A stretch of 53,815 bases of DNA from Verrucomicrobiota bacterium. Its GTDB lineage: Bacteria; Verrucomicrobiota; Verrucomicrobiia; Opitutales; Opitutaceae. Both the position numbers and the translations under genes were made by a program. The stretch's first letter is position 1. Each line of letters opens with the position of its first letter. The notes under the pieces were generated by a model that was not told the origin of the DNA, made no database searches, and saw only the letters and a program-made list of their open reading frames with translations. Of this stretch, positions 7,506 through 28,518 are shown in pieces. The stretch covers positions 1 to 53,815 of the forward strand of contig JAEWNN010000147.1 of the NCBI GenBank assembly GCA_023457035.1, in the 5' to 3' direction.

Positions 7506-8867
7506 ATGCGACGCTCTTTTTTTGTTTTCGCGACGACTGCCGGGTTGTTCCTCCCTTTCGAGACCTCGACTTGCGGAGCGCCGGCCGGTTCGGGTGAGTC
7601 GGCAGCGGCGCTCGTGCCGCCCGCGGCGGGCGCCTTGGCCGTGGCGGAGCGGGAGCAGTTGCGCGATCTCGGCCACCGCGCCGAGGCGGAGCTGCGCACG
7701 AACATCCTGCCGTTCTGGCTGAAGCACGCCCGCGACCGGGAGCGCGGCGGTTTCTACGGCGAGATCGAAAGCGATCTGAAGGTGCGCAAGGACGCCCCGC
7801 GGGGGGCGTTGCTGACCGCGCGCATCCTCTGGACGTTCTCGGCGGCGCACCGGCGGTACCAGGATCCGGAGTACCTGAAGATGGCCCGGTGGGCGTATGA
7901 CGATCTGCTGAGCCGTTTCTGGGATGCGGAGCACGGCGGGGTCCGCTGGACGGTGAAGGCCAACGGCAAACCGCTGGATCAGCGCAAACAGATCTATGCG
8001 CAGGCGTTCGCGCTCTACGGATTGGCCGAGTACCACCGGGCGACCGGCGACCCGATGGCGCTGGAGCGGGCGATCGCGATTTTCCGGTTGATCGAGGAGC
8101 ATGCCTACGACCGCGGGCAGGGCGGGTATCTCGAGGCGTTCACGCGCGCCTGGGGTGCGCTGCCCGAGGGCACCCGCAGCGTGATGGGAACCGAAGCGCC
8201 CAAGACGCAGAACACGATGCTCCACATCATGGAGGCGTACACGAACCTCCACCGGGTCTGGCCCGACGACCTGTTGCGCCGGCGGTTGGCGGAGTTGGTC
8301 GACCGGATGATGACCCGCGTGCTCGATCCGGAGACGAAACACCTCCACCTCCTGATGGCGGCCGACTGGTCGCCGCGCTCGCAACGGTTCTCCTACGGAC
8401 ACGACATCGAGTTCAGCTGGCTGCTCACCGAGGCGGCCGAGGTGCTCGGCGACCCGGCGCAGCGCGAACGCGTGCGACCGCTGGCGGTCGAGATCGCGCG
8501 GGTCGTACGCGCCGAAGGGCTGGATGTCGACGGCGGGCTCCACAACGAGGGAGGGCCGGAGGGGCTGCTCGACGCGTCCAAGGATTGGTGGCCGCAGGCC
8601 GAGGCGACGGTCGGCTTCCTCAACGCTTATCAGTTGTCCGGCGACGTGAGCCACCTGCGCGCGACGCGGCGTTCGTGGGACTTCATCGAGCAGCGCATCG
8701 TCGACCGCGAGAACGGCGAGTGGTTCTGGGGGCGCGACCCGAAGGGCCGCGTGACTGCCAAGCGACCGAAGGCGGGGTTGTGGAAATGCCCCTACCACAA
8801 CGGGCGCGCCTGCCTCGAGCTGATCGAGCGGGCGGAGATGCTGCTCGGCGCCGGCGCGACGGACTGA
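7506..8867 (+). CDS. Cellobiose 2-epimerase / AGE-family epimerase, apparently exported
   Basis: From ATG 7506 the product is 453 residues. The (alpha/alpha)6-barrel AGE/cellobiose-2-epimerase family is indicated by LPFWLKHARDRERGGFYGEI, KQIYAQAFALYGLAEY, TQNTMLHIMEAYTNL, YGHDIEFSWLLTEAA, WWPQAEATVGFLNAY and KCPYHNGRACLEL. The HDIE and PYHNGR histidines fit the general acid/base pair of the family. It would interconvert cellobiose and glucosyl-mannose or related disaccharides. The odd point is the N-terminus, MRRSFFVFATTAGLFLPFETSTC, which looks like a signal peptide, while most family members are cytoplasmic. The Cys at residue 23 is not in a canonical lipobox. An earlier in-frame start lies inside the leader and was rejected. 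Confidence 0.85.
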   Translation: MRRSFFVFATTAGLFLPFETSTCGAPAGSGESAAALVPPAAGALAVAEREQLRDLGHRAEAELRTNILPFWLKHARDRERGGFYGEIESDLKVRKDAPRGALLTARILWTFSAAHRRYQDPEYLKMARWAYDDLLSRFWDAEHGGVRWTVKANGKPLDQRKQIYAQAFALYGLAEYHRATGDPMALERAIAIFRLIEEHAYDRGQGGYLEAFTRAWGALPEGTRSVMGTEAPKTQNTMLHIMEAYTNLHRVWPDDLLRRRLAELVDRMMTRVLDPETKHLHLLMAADWSPRSQRFSYGHDIEFSWLLTEAAEVLGDPAQRERVRPLAVEIARVVRAEGLDVDGGLHNEGGPEGLLDASKDWWPQAEATVGFLNAYQLSGDVSHLRATRRSWDFIEQRIVDRENGEWFWGRDPKGRVTAKRPKAGLWKCPYHNGRACLELIERAEMLLGAGATD

Positions 8868-8934
8868 GCCCGCGGTCCGGGGCCGCGCCTGGCGCGCGTG
8901 CCCGCGCCGCGGGTGGGTGGGGCGCCTCCGCGGC

Positions 8935-9597
8935 TCAGGAACGGCCCGGGTCGAGCTTGGCCACGAGGTCCGGCAGCGCGGCGCGCACGGGCGAACCCAG
9001 CAGGTATTGGCGGGCCTCGGGGCGTTTGCCGCGGGCGAGCAGGCCGGCGTAGACGTGGAGTTCGAACTGGAGCGTGAGCTGCGCGTGGACCTCGGCGAGA
9101 CCGAAGCGGGCGAGCAGGAAGAGTAGCGCCTCGATCGTGGAGAACTGGTGGTCGCCCTGTTGGGCGCGCAGGTGGAAGCGGCTTGTCCCCGACATGGGCA
9201 GGCTGACCGTGCGACCCCAGCCGCAGAGCGAGCGCAGGAGATCCGAGGCCTGTTTCCAGCTGCCGTCGATGAGCAACACCTGGACCTGTTCGGCCCGGGC
9301 GTCGTCCGGCGGCGGTTCGCCATGCGGATGGAGAATCCAGAGCTCGCGGTCGGGCCGGAGGATCGTGCCACGGTCGAGGGGGCGGCCGCCCCCGCCGATG
9401 TGCAAACCGGTGGCCGGCAGCAGGCGCTTGATCAGGTGGCCGGTGCTGCTCGGACGATGCACCTCGCAGTAGTGCATCAGCACGTCGACTGCGAGCGGGC
9501 AGGCGGCGGGCCGGTAGGCCTCGCAGATGCACCAGCGGGCCGGCAATCGGCAGGCGGGGCAGCGTGGGCTGGGATGGGCGGTGACGCAGCGCGGCAT
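8935..9597 (-). CDS. DTW-domain protein, probable tRNA-uridine aminocarboxypropyltransferase (TapT-like)
   Basis: A 220-residue protein with an N-terminal CPACRLPARWCIC zinc-type cysteine cluster, then ILHPHGE, LLIDGSWKQASDLL, LSLPMSGTSRFHLR-like sequence and FSTIEALLFLL. This is the layout of the DTW family, whose characterised members add the aminocarboxypropyl group of SAM to uridine 47 of tRNA. The name-giving D-T-W signature reads D-G-S-W here, a conservative variant. Length is usual. It converges with the epimerase gene (67-bp gap) and is divergent from the M3 peptidase. The intergenic 9598-9791 holds no evident promoter motif. Confidence 0.82.
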   Translation of the reverse strand: MPRCVTAHPSPRCPACRLPARWCICEAYRPAACPLAVDVLMHYCEVHRPSSTGHLIKRLLPATGLHIGGGGRPLDRGTILRPDRELWILHPHGEPPPDDARAEQVQVLLIDGSWKQASDLLRSLCGWGRTVSLPMSGTSRFHLRAQQGDHQFSTIEALLFLLARFGLAEVHAQLTLQFELHVYAGLLARGKRPEARQYLLGSPVRAALPDLVAKLDPGRS

Positions 9598-9791
9598 GGC
9601 CCGATGGCGGCGCGCCCGGCCCCGGCGGTCAATGGCGGACTATCCGTGCCGCCGCGAGGAGGACGCGGCCGGTGGCGGTCCGTGCAGTAGCGGGCGTGCA
9701 ACGCGGAACACCTGAGTGGAGGCGGCTGCATACCTCGGGGGTGGGCCGGTTTGTGGCTGGTTTTTCGGGCCGTTTTCGTAACCTAGGCCCC

Positions 9792-11663
9792 ATGCGTATC
9801 CCTCGACTTCTGTTGTTCTCCCTGGCCGTCGCGCCCTGCCTCGATGCCGCACCGGCCGCGCCCGCGGACGCTCCGGATCCCGATCACGTGTGGGATCTCA
9901 CCCTGCTCTACAAGGACCAGGCCGCCTTCGAGGCCGCGAAGGCGAAGCTCGTGGCCGACCTGCCGAAACTGAAGGACTTCCAGGGCCGCCTCGGCGAGAG
10001 CGCCGCGACCTTGCGGCAGGCGCTGGAGCTGCTGACGGATCTGCAGGCTCAATACATCCGCCTCGGCTCCTACGCCTCGCAGGCCTCCGACGAGAACCTC
10101 CGCGACGCCCCGGCGATGGAGCGTAGCCAGGAGATCGACATGCTCGCCGCGGAGCTGTCGAACGCGGGAAGCTTCGTGAGTCCCGAGCTGCTCGCCGTCG
10201 GCGAGCCGAAACTGCGCGGATTCCTCGACGCCGAGCCGGGGCTGGCGGTCTACCGTTTCCCGATTCTCGACACCCTGCGCCAAGCCCCGCACACGCTCGG
10301 GGCGGAGGCGGAGTCGGTGCTCTCCGCGGTCGGCATGATCGCCGACGCGCCGAGTTCGCTCTACGGCGTGCTCGCCAACGCCGATCTGCCCTGGCCCACG
10401 ATCAAGCTCGCCGACGGTACCGAGGCGCGGCTCGACCAGGCCGGCTACACGCGCTGGCGCTCCGCGGCGAACCGCGCCGACCGGCAGGCGGTGTTCGAGG
10501 CGTTCTGGGGCAAGATGAAGGAGTATGAGCGCACCTTCGGCGTGGCGCTGTTCTCGCAGGTGAAGAACGACTGGTTCAACGCGCGCGTCCGCAAGTATCC
10601 GAACTCCCTGGCGGCGGCCCTCTCGGGCGACAACGTGCCGGAGTCCGTGTATCGCATGCTGCTCGACCAGACCAACGCGAACCTTCCCACGCTCCACCGC
10701 TACTTCAAGCTGCGCGGCCGGATGCTGGGAGTGGCCGACCTGCGCTACTGGGACATCTATCCCCCGATCGTGAAACTCGAGAAGCCGTTCCCCTATGAGG
10801 AGTCCAAGCGGCTCACGCTCGCCGCGGTGCAGCCGCTCGGGGCCGACTATGTCGCCGGGATCACTGGGAGCATGACGGGCCGGTACACGCACGTGTACCC
10901 GCGGCCGGGCAAACGCTCCGGCGCCTACTCGAGCGGCAGCGTGCATGACGCCCACCCGTACGTGCTGCTCAACCACAACGACGACTACGAGTCGCTCTCG
11001 ACCCTGGCGCACGAGTGGGGTCACGGCATGCACTCGGTGCTGGCCAACCGCAGCCAGCCCGCCCCGCTGGCCCACTACAGCATCTTCACCGCCGAGATCG
11101 CGTCGACGTGCAACGAGGCGCTCCTCCTCGACCACATGCTCAAGATCGCCAGGGACGACGACGAGCGGCTCTTCTACCTCGGCAGCGCGCTCGAGGGCCT
11201 GCGGGGCACGTTCTTCCGCCAGGCGATGTTCGCCGAGTTCGAGTTGCGCATCCACGAGGAGGTCGAGAAGGGCAACGCGCTCTCCGGCGAGGCGCTCACC
11301 AGGATCTACGGCGACATCCTCCGCCGCCACCACGGCGATGCGGAGGGGGTGCTGAAGATCGACGATCTGGTGACGGTGGAGTGGGCCTACATCCCGCACT
11401 TCTACCGCAACTTCTACGTCTTCCAGTACGCGACCTCGATCGCCGCCTCGCAGCTGTTCGCCGAGCGTATCCTGGCCCAGGAACCGGGGGCGGTGGAGAC
11501 CTACCTCGGGCTGCTCAAGGCCGGCGGCAGCGACCACCCGTACGAGCTGGTGAAGAAGGCCGGGGTGGATCTGGCGACGCCGGCGCCGTACGAGGCGCTG
11601 GTGCGGCGCATGAACTCGATCATGGACCAGATCGAGGCGATTCTGGCCAAGCGTGGGAAGTAG
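9792..11663 (+). CDS. pepF: Exported M3-family oligoendopeptidase (PepF-like)
   Basis: From ATG 9792 the product is 623 residues. It has a signal peptide (MRIPRLLLFSLAVAPCLDAAPA), an oligoendopeptidase N-terminal domain (about 40-200) and an M3 thermolysin-like catalytic domain. The zinc motif is LAHEWGHGMHS (HExxH), with the distal glutamate in IASTCNEALL. GAYSSG and HPYVLLNHNDDYESLSTLAHE are family-typical. It would cut short peptides in the periplasm, whereas PepF proteins are often cytoplasmic. The stop is followed 25 bp later by a strong intrinsic terminator, so it is probably a single-gene transcript. Confidence 0.9.
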   Translation: MRIPRLLLFSLAVAPCLDAAPAAPADAPDPDHVWDLTLLYKDQAAFEAAKAKLVADLPKLKDFQGRLGESAATLRQALELLTDLQAQYIRLGSYASQASDENLRDAPAMERSQEIDMLAAELSNAGSFVSPELLAVGEPKLRGFLDAEPGLAVYRFPILDTLRQAPHTLGAEAESVLSAVGMIADAPSSLYGVLANADLPWPTIKLADGTEARLDQAGYTRWRSAANRADRQAVFEAFWGKMKEYERTFGVALFSQVKNDWFNARVRKYPNSLAAALSGDNVPESVYRMLLDQTNANLPTLHRYFKLRGRMLGVADLRYWDIYPPIVKLEKPFPYEESKRLTLAAVQPLGADYVAGITGSMTGRYTHVYPRPGKRSGAYSSGSVHDAHPYVLLNHNDDYESLSTLAHEWGHGMHSVLANRSQPAPLAHYSIFTAEIASTCNEALLLDHMLKIARDDDERLFYLGSALEGLRGTFFRQAMFAEFELRIHEEVEKGNALSGEALTRIYGDILRRHHGDAEGVLKIDDLVTVEWAYIPHFYRNFYVFQYATSIAASQLFAERILAQEPGAVETYLGLLKAGGSDHPYELVKKAGVDLATPAPYEALVRRMNSIMDQIEAILAKRGK

Positions 11664-11688
11664 GAGCGGGTCGCGAAGCCGCACTCGG

Positions 11689-11715
11689 AGGCGCGCCCGC
11701 GGGCGCGCCTTTTTC
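11689..11715 (+). terminator. Rho-independent terminator after the M3 peptidase
   Basis: A perfect 22-bp palindrome (AGGCGCGCCC and its complement) is followed directly by TTTTT. Nine base pairs or more with a GC core and a U-tract make this the clearest intrinsic terminator in the window. Confidence 0.85.
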
Positions 11716-11819
11716 GCGAGCCTGGCGGATGACGCCGAGGCGGCGGAATTTTCGCGTGCGACCACTGGCGGCGGGGCGGTCGCGGGCGTATCTTCCCCGC
11801 GGTCCCAGAGGAGGTGCAC

Positions 11820-12098
11820 ATGACTCGCGGCACGATCCAGGAGTTCCTCGAAGCAGCGGCGGGCACGGCAGGACAGGTGTTCGGGGAACCGACGCAACGA
11901 GTCGCCCGCAGGGGCGGTGCCGCGACGCCGGAGCTGAAGAGGTGCCTCCCGTTTGGAGTCGGGATCGGGGACCGAGTCGGTGAACGCCGTGCCCGCCCGC
12001 GGGGATTCCACCCCGTGCTGCCGCAGATTCGTTTTCTGCCCCCTGCCGTCGACCGCCGTACAGCACACGGCCGGCGCCGGCAGGATGCCGGACGGTAG
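11820..12098 (+). CDS. Possible small protein with strong Shine-Dalgarno sequence
   Basis: ATG 11820 is preceded at 5 nt by AGGAGG, a rare feature in this window. The 92-residue product begins MTRGTIQEFLEAAAGTAGQVFGE and becomes arginine/proline-rich toward the end. No family is recognised. The first 30 residues look protein-like, while the second half looks like noncoding GC-rich sequence read in frame. It sits in a roughly 600-bp gap between the M3 terminator and the convergent terminator at 12266, where I see nothing else. It may be a real small protein or a chance match. Confidence 0.3.
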   Translation: MTRGTIQEFLEAAAGTAGQVFGEPTQRVARRGGAATPELKRCLPFGVGIGDRVGERRARPRGFHPVLPQIRFLPPAVDRRTAHGRRRQDAGR

Positions 12099-12265
12099 GC
12101 CAGCAAGGGTTGCAGGGGCACCCGATGCGGGGTCTGTCGGGGCCGCCGTCCGGCGGGCAAAGCGAAGGCGGTCGCCCCCGGCGGCAGGCGCGGATGGTGG
12201 CGCCGGACGGAGACGGGCCGCGGCGGGATCGGACGCGCCGCGGTCACGGCTGCGGAGCAAACAAC

Positions 12266-12291
12266 AACGCCCTCCCGGGCGGGAGGGCGTT
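12266..12291 (-). terminator. Terminator hairpin for the 12313-13383 gene
   Basis: Perfect 11-bp arms AACGCCCTCCC and GGGAGGGCGTT enclose a 4-nt loop. On the minus strand GTTGTTTG follows, giving a short T-rich tail. It lies 21 bp past the stop of the gene it would terminate. Confidence 0.65.
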
Positions 12292-12312
12292 GGCGGGAGG
12301 GCGACCGAGCGA

Positions 12313-13383
12313 TCAGGCCGCCGTTGTCTCCACCGAGTGGAGCGGCACGGAGGCGGCGTCGAGCATGTTCTCGAGTTCGCCGAACGCCTCGGTCTCGAAC
12401 GCGAGGATATGGGCGAGCAGCGCGGTCTCGCGCTCGCGGACCAGCGCGGTCCACTGTTCGGCGGATTTGCCGGTCCAGGGCCCGAGGAAGGCCTGCTTCT
12501 CGGCGAGGGTGCGGCGGAGCAGGCGGGCCTCCTCGCCGAACAGGTCGGCGGACTGGAGCAGGTGGCGGTGCTGCCGGCCAAGGAAGTACTCGGAGTTGCG
12601 GCGCAGGAACCGTTCGGCGGCCGCGCGGGCATCGGCGAGCGCATCGAAGGCCCACCAGTCCACGAAGAAGAGGAGCTGGCGGGTCTCGGTATCCAACGAA
12701 TCGGCATGCTGGAGGTCCTCCCGCCACTTCAGGAGGGCGGCGCGACCGTACCAGTAGCGGCCGGACTCGGCCGGCGCGTGGCTGCGGTGCCAGTTGGCGA
12801 CCCCGCGGGCGAGTCCGTCGAGCACGGCCGCGCGGGCGTTGAAGCCGCCGTGGCGGTGGCCGAGGAAGCAGAGGAACGAACCGAGTTTCTCGAGCGGGAG
12901 GCGGGCGACGGGCGTGTCGGACATGTAGTCGCGGGCGAGGAGGATCTGCCCCTCGTCCTCGAAGCCGAAGATCACGGCGACGTTGAGCTGCGGCTCGTAG
13001 GCGAGGACGGGCCGGCCTCCCCGGATCTCCCGGACGATGGTGGCGGCGTATTCCTCCCGCGGGTGGTCGGGACTCCCGAAATCGGAGACGGTGGGGAGCT
13101 CCCACCCGATGGCCTGCCGGAGGAGGTCGAGTTCCTCGGCGGACTCGCCGACCGGGCCGGAGGGGCACCAGCGGCGGCCGGTGGTGCCGTGATACCAGCG
13201 GGTGCGGAAGGCGAGGGCGCTCCAGCCCATGAGGTTCTCGTAGGTGTGGGGAGTGTCGGTCACGGCGAGGGCCGCTTCCAGCGCTCCGATGAAGGTACAT
13301 TCCTTGGCCTTGCCCCAGGCCAACTGGGGAACGGCCTCGATGTAGATCTTGCCGGCCTCGTTGATGATGATCGGCAGTTTCAT
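12313..13383 (-). CDS. Hypothetical protein, weak resemblance to BtrH-N/papain-like fold
   Basis: A 356-residue soluble protein beginning MKLPIIINEAGKIYIEAVPQ. Residues 25-160 show a pattern resembling the BtrH N-terminal cysteine-peptidase-like fold: a Cys in KECTFIGALEAAL (C29), an ENLMGWSALAFR stretch, GGRPVLAY, and a strand-turn NVAVIFGFED then LLARDY. The place where that fold usually has a catalytic His is Asn here, so activity is doubtful. The second half (about 170-356) is mainly helical and rich in Arg, Glu and Ala, including WHRSHAPAESGRYWYGRAALLKWREDL. It has GGAG at a proper distance from ATG 13383, its own promoter-like site and its own terminator, so it is a single transcription unit. 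The family assignment is only a guess. Confidence 0.7.
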   Translation of the reverse strand: MKLPIIINEAGKIYIEAVPQLAWGKAKECTFIGALEAALAVTDTPHTYENLMGWSALAFRTRWYHGTTGRRWCPSGPVGESAEELDLLRQAIGWELPTVSDFGSPDHPREEYAATIVREIRGGRPVLAYEPQLNVAVIFGFEDEGQILLARDYMSDTPVARLPLEKLGSFLCFLGHRHGGFNARAAVLDGLARGVANWHRSHAPAESGRYWYGRAALLKWREDLQHADSLDTETRQLLFFVDWWAFDALADARAAAERFLRRNSEYFLGRQHRHLLQSADLFGEEARLLRRTLAEKQAFLGPWTGKSAEQWTALVRERETALLAHILAFETEAFGELENMLDAASVPLHSVETTAA

Positions 13384-13479
13384 GACAGGCTCCGGTGGAA
13401 GGTTGGGTCGATGCTGCGCCCCGGGCGGCGCGAGCGTCGCACGGGGCGAGGGGGGCGCCGGCGTGATCCGGCTGCCGCG

Positions 13480-13508
13480 AGTCTAGGCCGCGCCGGTGCC
13501 CGAGTCAA
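13480..13508 (-). promoter_or_regulatory. Sigma70-like promoter for the 12313-13383 gene
   Basis: On the minus strand, TTGACT (13503-13508) and TAGACT (13480-13485) are separated by 17 bp. They match the consensus at 5/6 and 4/6. Transcription would start near 13473, leaving a leader of about 90 nt that ends in a GGAG ribosome site. Confidence 0.6.
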
Positions 13509-13551
13509 AAAGCGGGCAGGGCCGGGCGTGGGCGATCGGCGGGCGGGCGGA

Positions 13552-21959
<8,408 letters not shown>

Positions 21960-22022
21960 GATTGCGAGTTTCGATCTGGGCGCGGAGGGACCGTGGCGGC
22001 GGGTGGCCTTGCGGCGGCGCGC

Positions 22023-26258
<4,236 letters not shown>

Positions 26259-26469
26259 CTCATCGGCTGGATTCGCCGCAGCTTGATCGAATCCGCCGCT
26301 CGGTGGCGGGGCGCTTCAGCCCCCGCCGAGCGGCTCGGCCCGCCGCGCACGCGTGATTCGCAGCCCCCGGTTCCGCCGCGTGCAGACTGCCGGCCCGAGT
26401 CCGCCGGCCCGGGCTCAAGCACCGGGCCACGTCGTGCAGCCTGAGCGTGGATGGCCCGCGGGGGCAGGC

Positions 26470-27606
26470 TCAGCAGTAGTACATGCCCATCGCCTTGCGG
26501 ACGGCGGTGAGGGTGGCCTCGGCCTCGGCGTTGGCGCGCTCGACACCGCGCTTGATCACGCCGGCGACGTAGCCCGGGTCCTTCGCGAGCTCGGCGCGCT
26601 TGGCGCGGAGCGGGGCGAGGGTGGCGTTGAGCGATTCGGTGAGCAGGGCCTTGAGCTTGCCGGAACCGCCGTCGCCGATCTCGGCGGCGATGGCCTCGGG
26701 GGCGCGGCCGGTGCAGAGGGAGACGAGGCGCAACAGGTTCGCCACTTCGGGGCGGGTTTCGGGCTCGAAGGTGATCTGGCGGTTGCTGTCGGTCTTCGCG
26801 CTCTTGAGCAGCTTGGCGGTCTCCTCGGCGGTGGCCTTGAGCATGACGGCGTTGCCGCGGCTCTTGCTCATCTTCTGGCCGCCGTCGAGGCCGAGGATGA
26901 CGGGGGTCTCGGAGAGCAGGGCGTCGGGCTCGGGGAAGACGGCGGGCTCGGACGGGAAACGGGTGTTGAAGCGGCGGGCGAGCTTGCGGGTGAGCTCGAG
27001 GTGGGGGAGTTGGTCCTTGCCGACCGGGATGATGTTGCCCTTGACCGAGAGGATGTCGGCGGCCTGGTGCACGGGATACGTGTACATCAGGGCGTTGATC
27101 TGGCGCAGGCCGGCGGCGCGGATCTCCTCCTTCACCGTCGGGTTGCGGTCGAGTTCGGGCAGCGAGACGAACGTGAGGAAGGGCAGCAGGAGCTGGTTGA
27201 GCGCGGGGACGTGCGAATGCGGAAAGATGAACGTGCGGCCGTTCTCCGGGTCGAGCCCGGCGGCGAGGTAATCGAGCACGATCTCGCGCACGTTGGCGGC
27301 GACGTTGTCGGCCGTCTCGCGGTCGGTGAGCACCTGGTAGTCGGCGATGACGATGAAGGTGGTGACGCCGAGGTTCTGGATCTTCACGCGGTTCTGGAGG
27401 GAACCGAAGAGGTGGCCGATGTGGAGCGAACCGGTGGGACGGTCGCCGGTGAGCACTCGGTACTTGTGTGGGTTGGCCGGGATGTCCTTCCAGAGCGCCT
27501 CGCTGCGGCGGACCGCGGCCTGGAACGTGTCGGAGGAGATGGTGGTCTCGTCGGCGGCGTTGGTGGGCAGGGACTCGGGGGCGGGCGTGGCGGGCTCGGT
27601 GGACAT
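26470..27606 (-). CDS. trpS: Tryptophanyl-tRNA synthetase
   Basis: A 378-residue class I synthetase. The HIGH motif is in TGSLHIGHLFGSL and the KMSKS motif is exact in GGQKMSKSRGNAV. TrpRS features include LTGDRPTG, IADYQVLTDRE, NALMYTYPVHQAADIL and VGKDQLPHLELTRKLARRFN. Slightly longer than the usual 330 or so because of an N-terminal addition of about 45 residues. It charges tRNA-Trp in the cytoplasm. The leader is a pyrimidine-rich stretch without Shine-Dalgarno, carrying a 25-nt element shared with the cbiZ leader. Confidence 0.95.
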   Translation of the reverse strand: MSTEPATPAPESLPTNAADETTISSDTFQAAVRRSEALWKDIPANPHKYRVLTGDRPTGSLHIGHLFGSLQNRVKIQNLGVTTFIVIADYQVLTDRETADNVAANVREIVLDYLAAGLDPENGRTFIFPHSHVPALNQLLLPFLTFVSLPELDRNPTVKEEIRAAGLRQINALMYTYPVHQAADILSVKGNIIPVGKDQLPHLELTRKLARRFNTRFPSEPAVFPEPDALLSETPVILGLDGGQKMSKSRGNAVMLKATAEETAKLLKSAKTDSNRQITFEPETRPEVANLLRLVSLCTGRAPEAIAAEIGDGGSGKLKALLTESLNATLAPLRAKRAELAKDPGYVAGVIKRGVERANAEAEATLTAVRKAMGMYYC

Positions 27607-27783
27607 GGCGGAGAGGGAGTGAGGGACTGAGGGAAAGAGGGAGTGAGGGAAACGGGAATGTGGAAATCAGGAAATCAGGAAATGCGGGGGTGGGCTTCGG
27701 CGTTGGTGCGCGCCGACGGAACCGACAGAAGGCAACGAAGAGAACGAAGGGTGATGGGCTTCAGTTACCTGCTTATGCATCGT
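27607..27783 (-). repeat. Repeat-rich leader upstream of trpS
   Basis: Next to the start codon is an AG-only tract built from GAGGGAGTGAGGGA-type units (27611-27650), that is CU-rich in the mRNA. Then comes the 25-nt element at 27656-27680, which contains AAATCAGG twice, and at about 27727-27750 a 9-nt periodic stretch AACGAAGAG AACGAAGGG. No gene is seen here. Confidence 0.55.
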
Positions 27784-28500
27784 CTAGTCGGCGGCGGGGA
27801 GCGGAAGTGCGGTCGGCAGATGAATCCAACCTTCGCGGGCGCCGGTGGCGCGCTCGGCCGCGGTTGGCCCGGCGGTCCGGCCGGTCGCGCAGCAACGCGC
27901 GGTGAGGGTGGCGAGCAGGGCGTCGAGGCAGTGGTCGGTGGCGGCGCAGGCGGCGGGAAACTTCAGCCACGGCAGGGCGGCGCGGAGACGGCGGAGTGTG
28001 GCGGTGCGGCGGGCTCGCTCGGGTTTTCCGGATCCCTTGTAGCCGCGGTGCGGCAGGCCCCACGCCTTCAGGCTACCGGCGGGATAGACCTCGAAGAAAC
28101 GTCCGTCGCCGCTGCGGTCGGTCACGCCGTGACGGCGCAGCAGCGCCATCGCGCGCATCGCGGGCAAAGCGATCCGATCCGTGGACACGCTGAGCGGCAT
28201 GAGCCCGAGCCGCTCGTGCACGCGGCGGTCGGTGAGCCGCAGGCGGAGGCTTTCGCGGAGCTCGGCGTTGTCGGTCCACGCGGTCCCGGTCCAGTCGGCC
28301 ACAGCGGTGCGGAAGGTTTCCGGCCAGCCGAAGGGCGCGTCGATCCCGATCACATCGGCCTCGCGGATCAGCGCATCGAGGTCGGCATCCGTGCAACCGA
28401 CACGAAGGGCCTCGGCGACGGCCCGGCCTCGTTCCCAACGCACGAGGCACGCCGCGGTGTCCTTGGGCATGGAGGCCAGATCGATGCCGAGGGTGAGCAT
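27784..28500 (-). CDS. DUF429 protein, predicted RNase H-fold nuclease
   Basis: A 238-residue protein. DUF429 hallmarks are an N-terminal LGIDLASMPKDTAACLV strand with the first Asp, VIGIDAPFGWPETFR with the second Asp, an RxTDRRVHE segment, FFEVYPAGSLKAWGLPHRGYKGSG, and ATDHCLDALLATLTAR near the C-terminus with the last acidic pair. The family is predicted to have an RNase H-like fold and is of unknown function. The gene is 18 bp downstream of DUF3024 and in the same direction as dinD, so the three look like one transcript. The last 30 or so residues (TGRTAGPTAAERATGAREGWIHLP) also fit the family. Confidence 0.78.
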   Translation of the reverse strand: MLTLGIDLASMPKDTAACLVRWERGRAVAEALRVGCTDADLDALIREADVIGIDAPFGWPETFRTAVADWTGTAWTDNAELRESLRLRLTDRRVHERLGLMPLSVSTDRIALPAMRAMALLRRHGVTDRSGDGRFFEVYPAGSLKAWGLPHRGYKGSGKPERARRTATLRRLRAALPWLKFPAACAATDHCLDALLATLTARCCATGRTAGPTAAERATGAREGWIHLPTALPLPAAD

Positions 28501-28518
28501 TCGCGTGGCTCGTTGGGT

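Noticed and set aside
5053..7722. Plus-strand frame of 889 codons opposite the GH3 gene
   Set aside because: It is a shadow of the beta-glucosidase; no domain or signal, and it runs through the start regions of two real genes.
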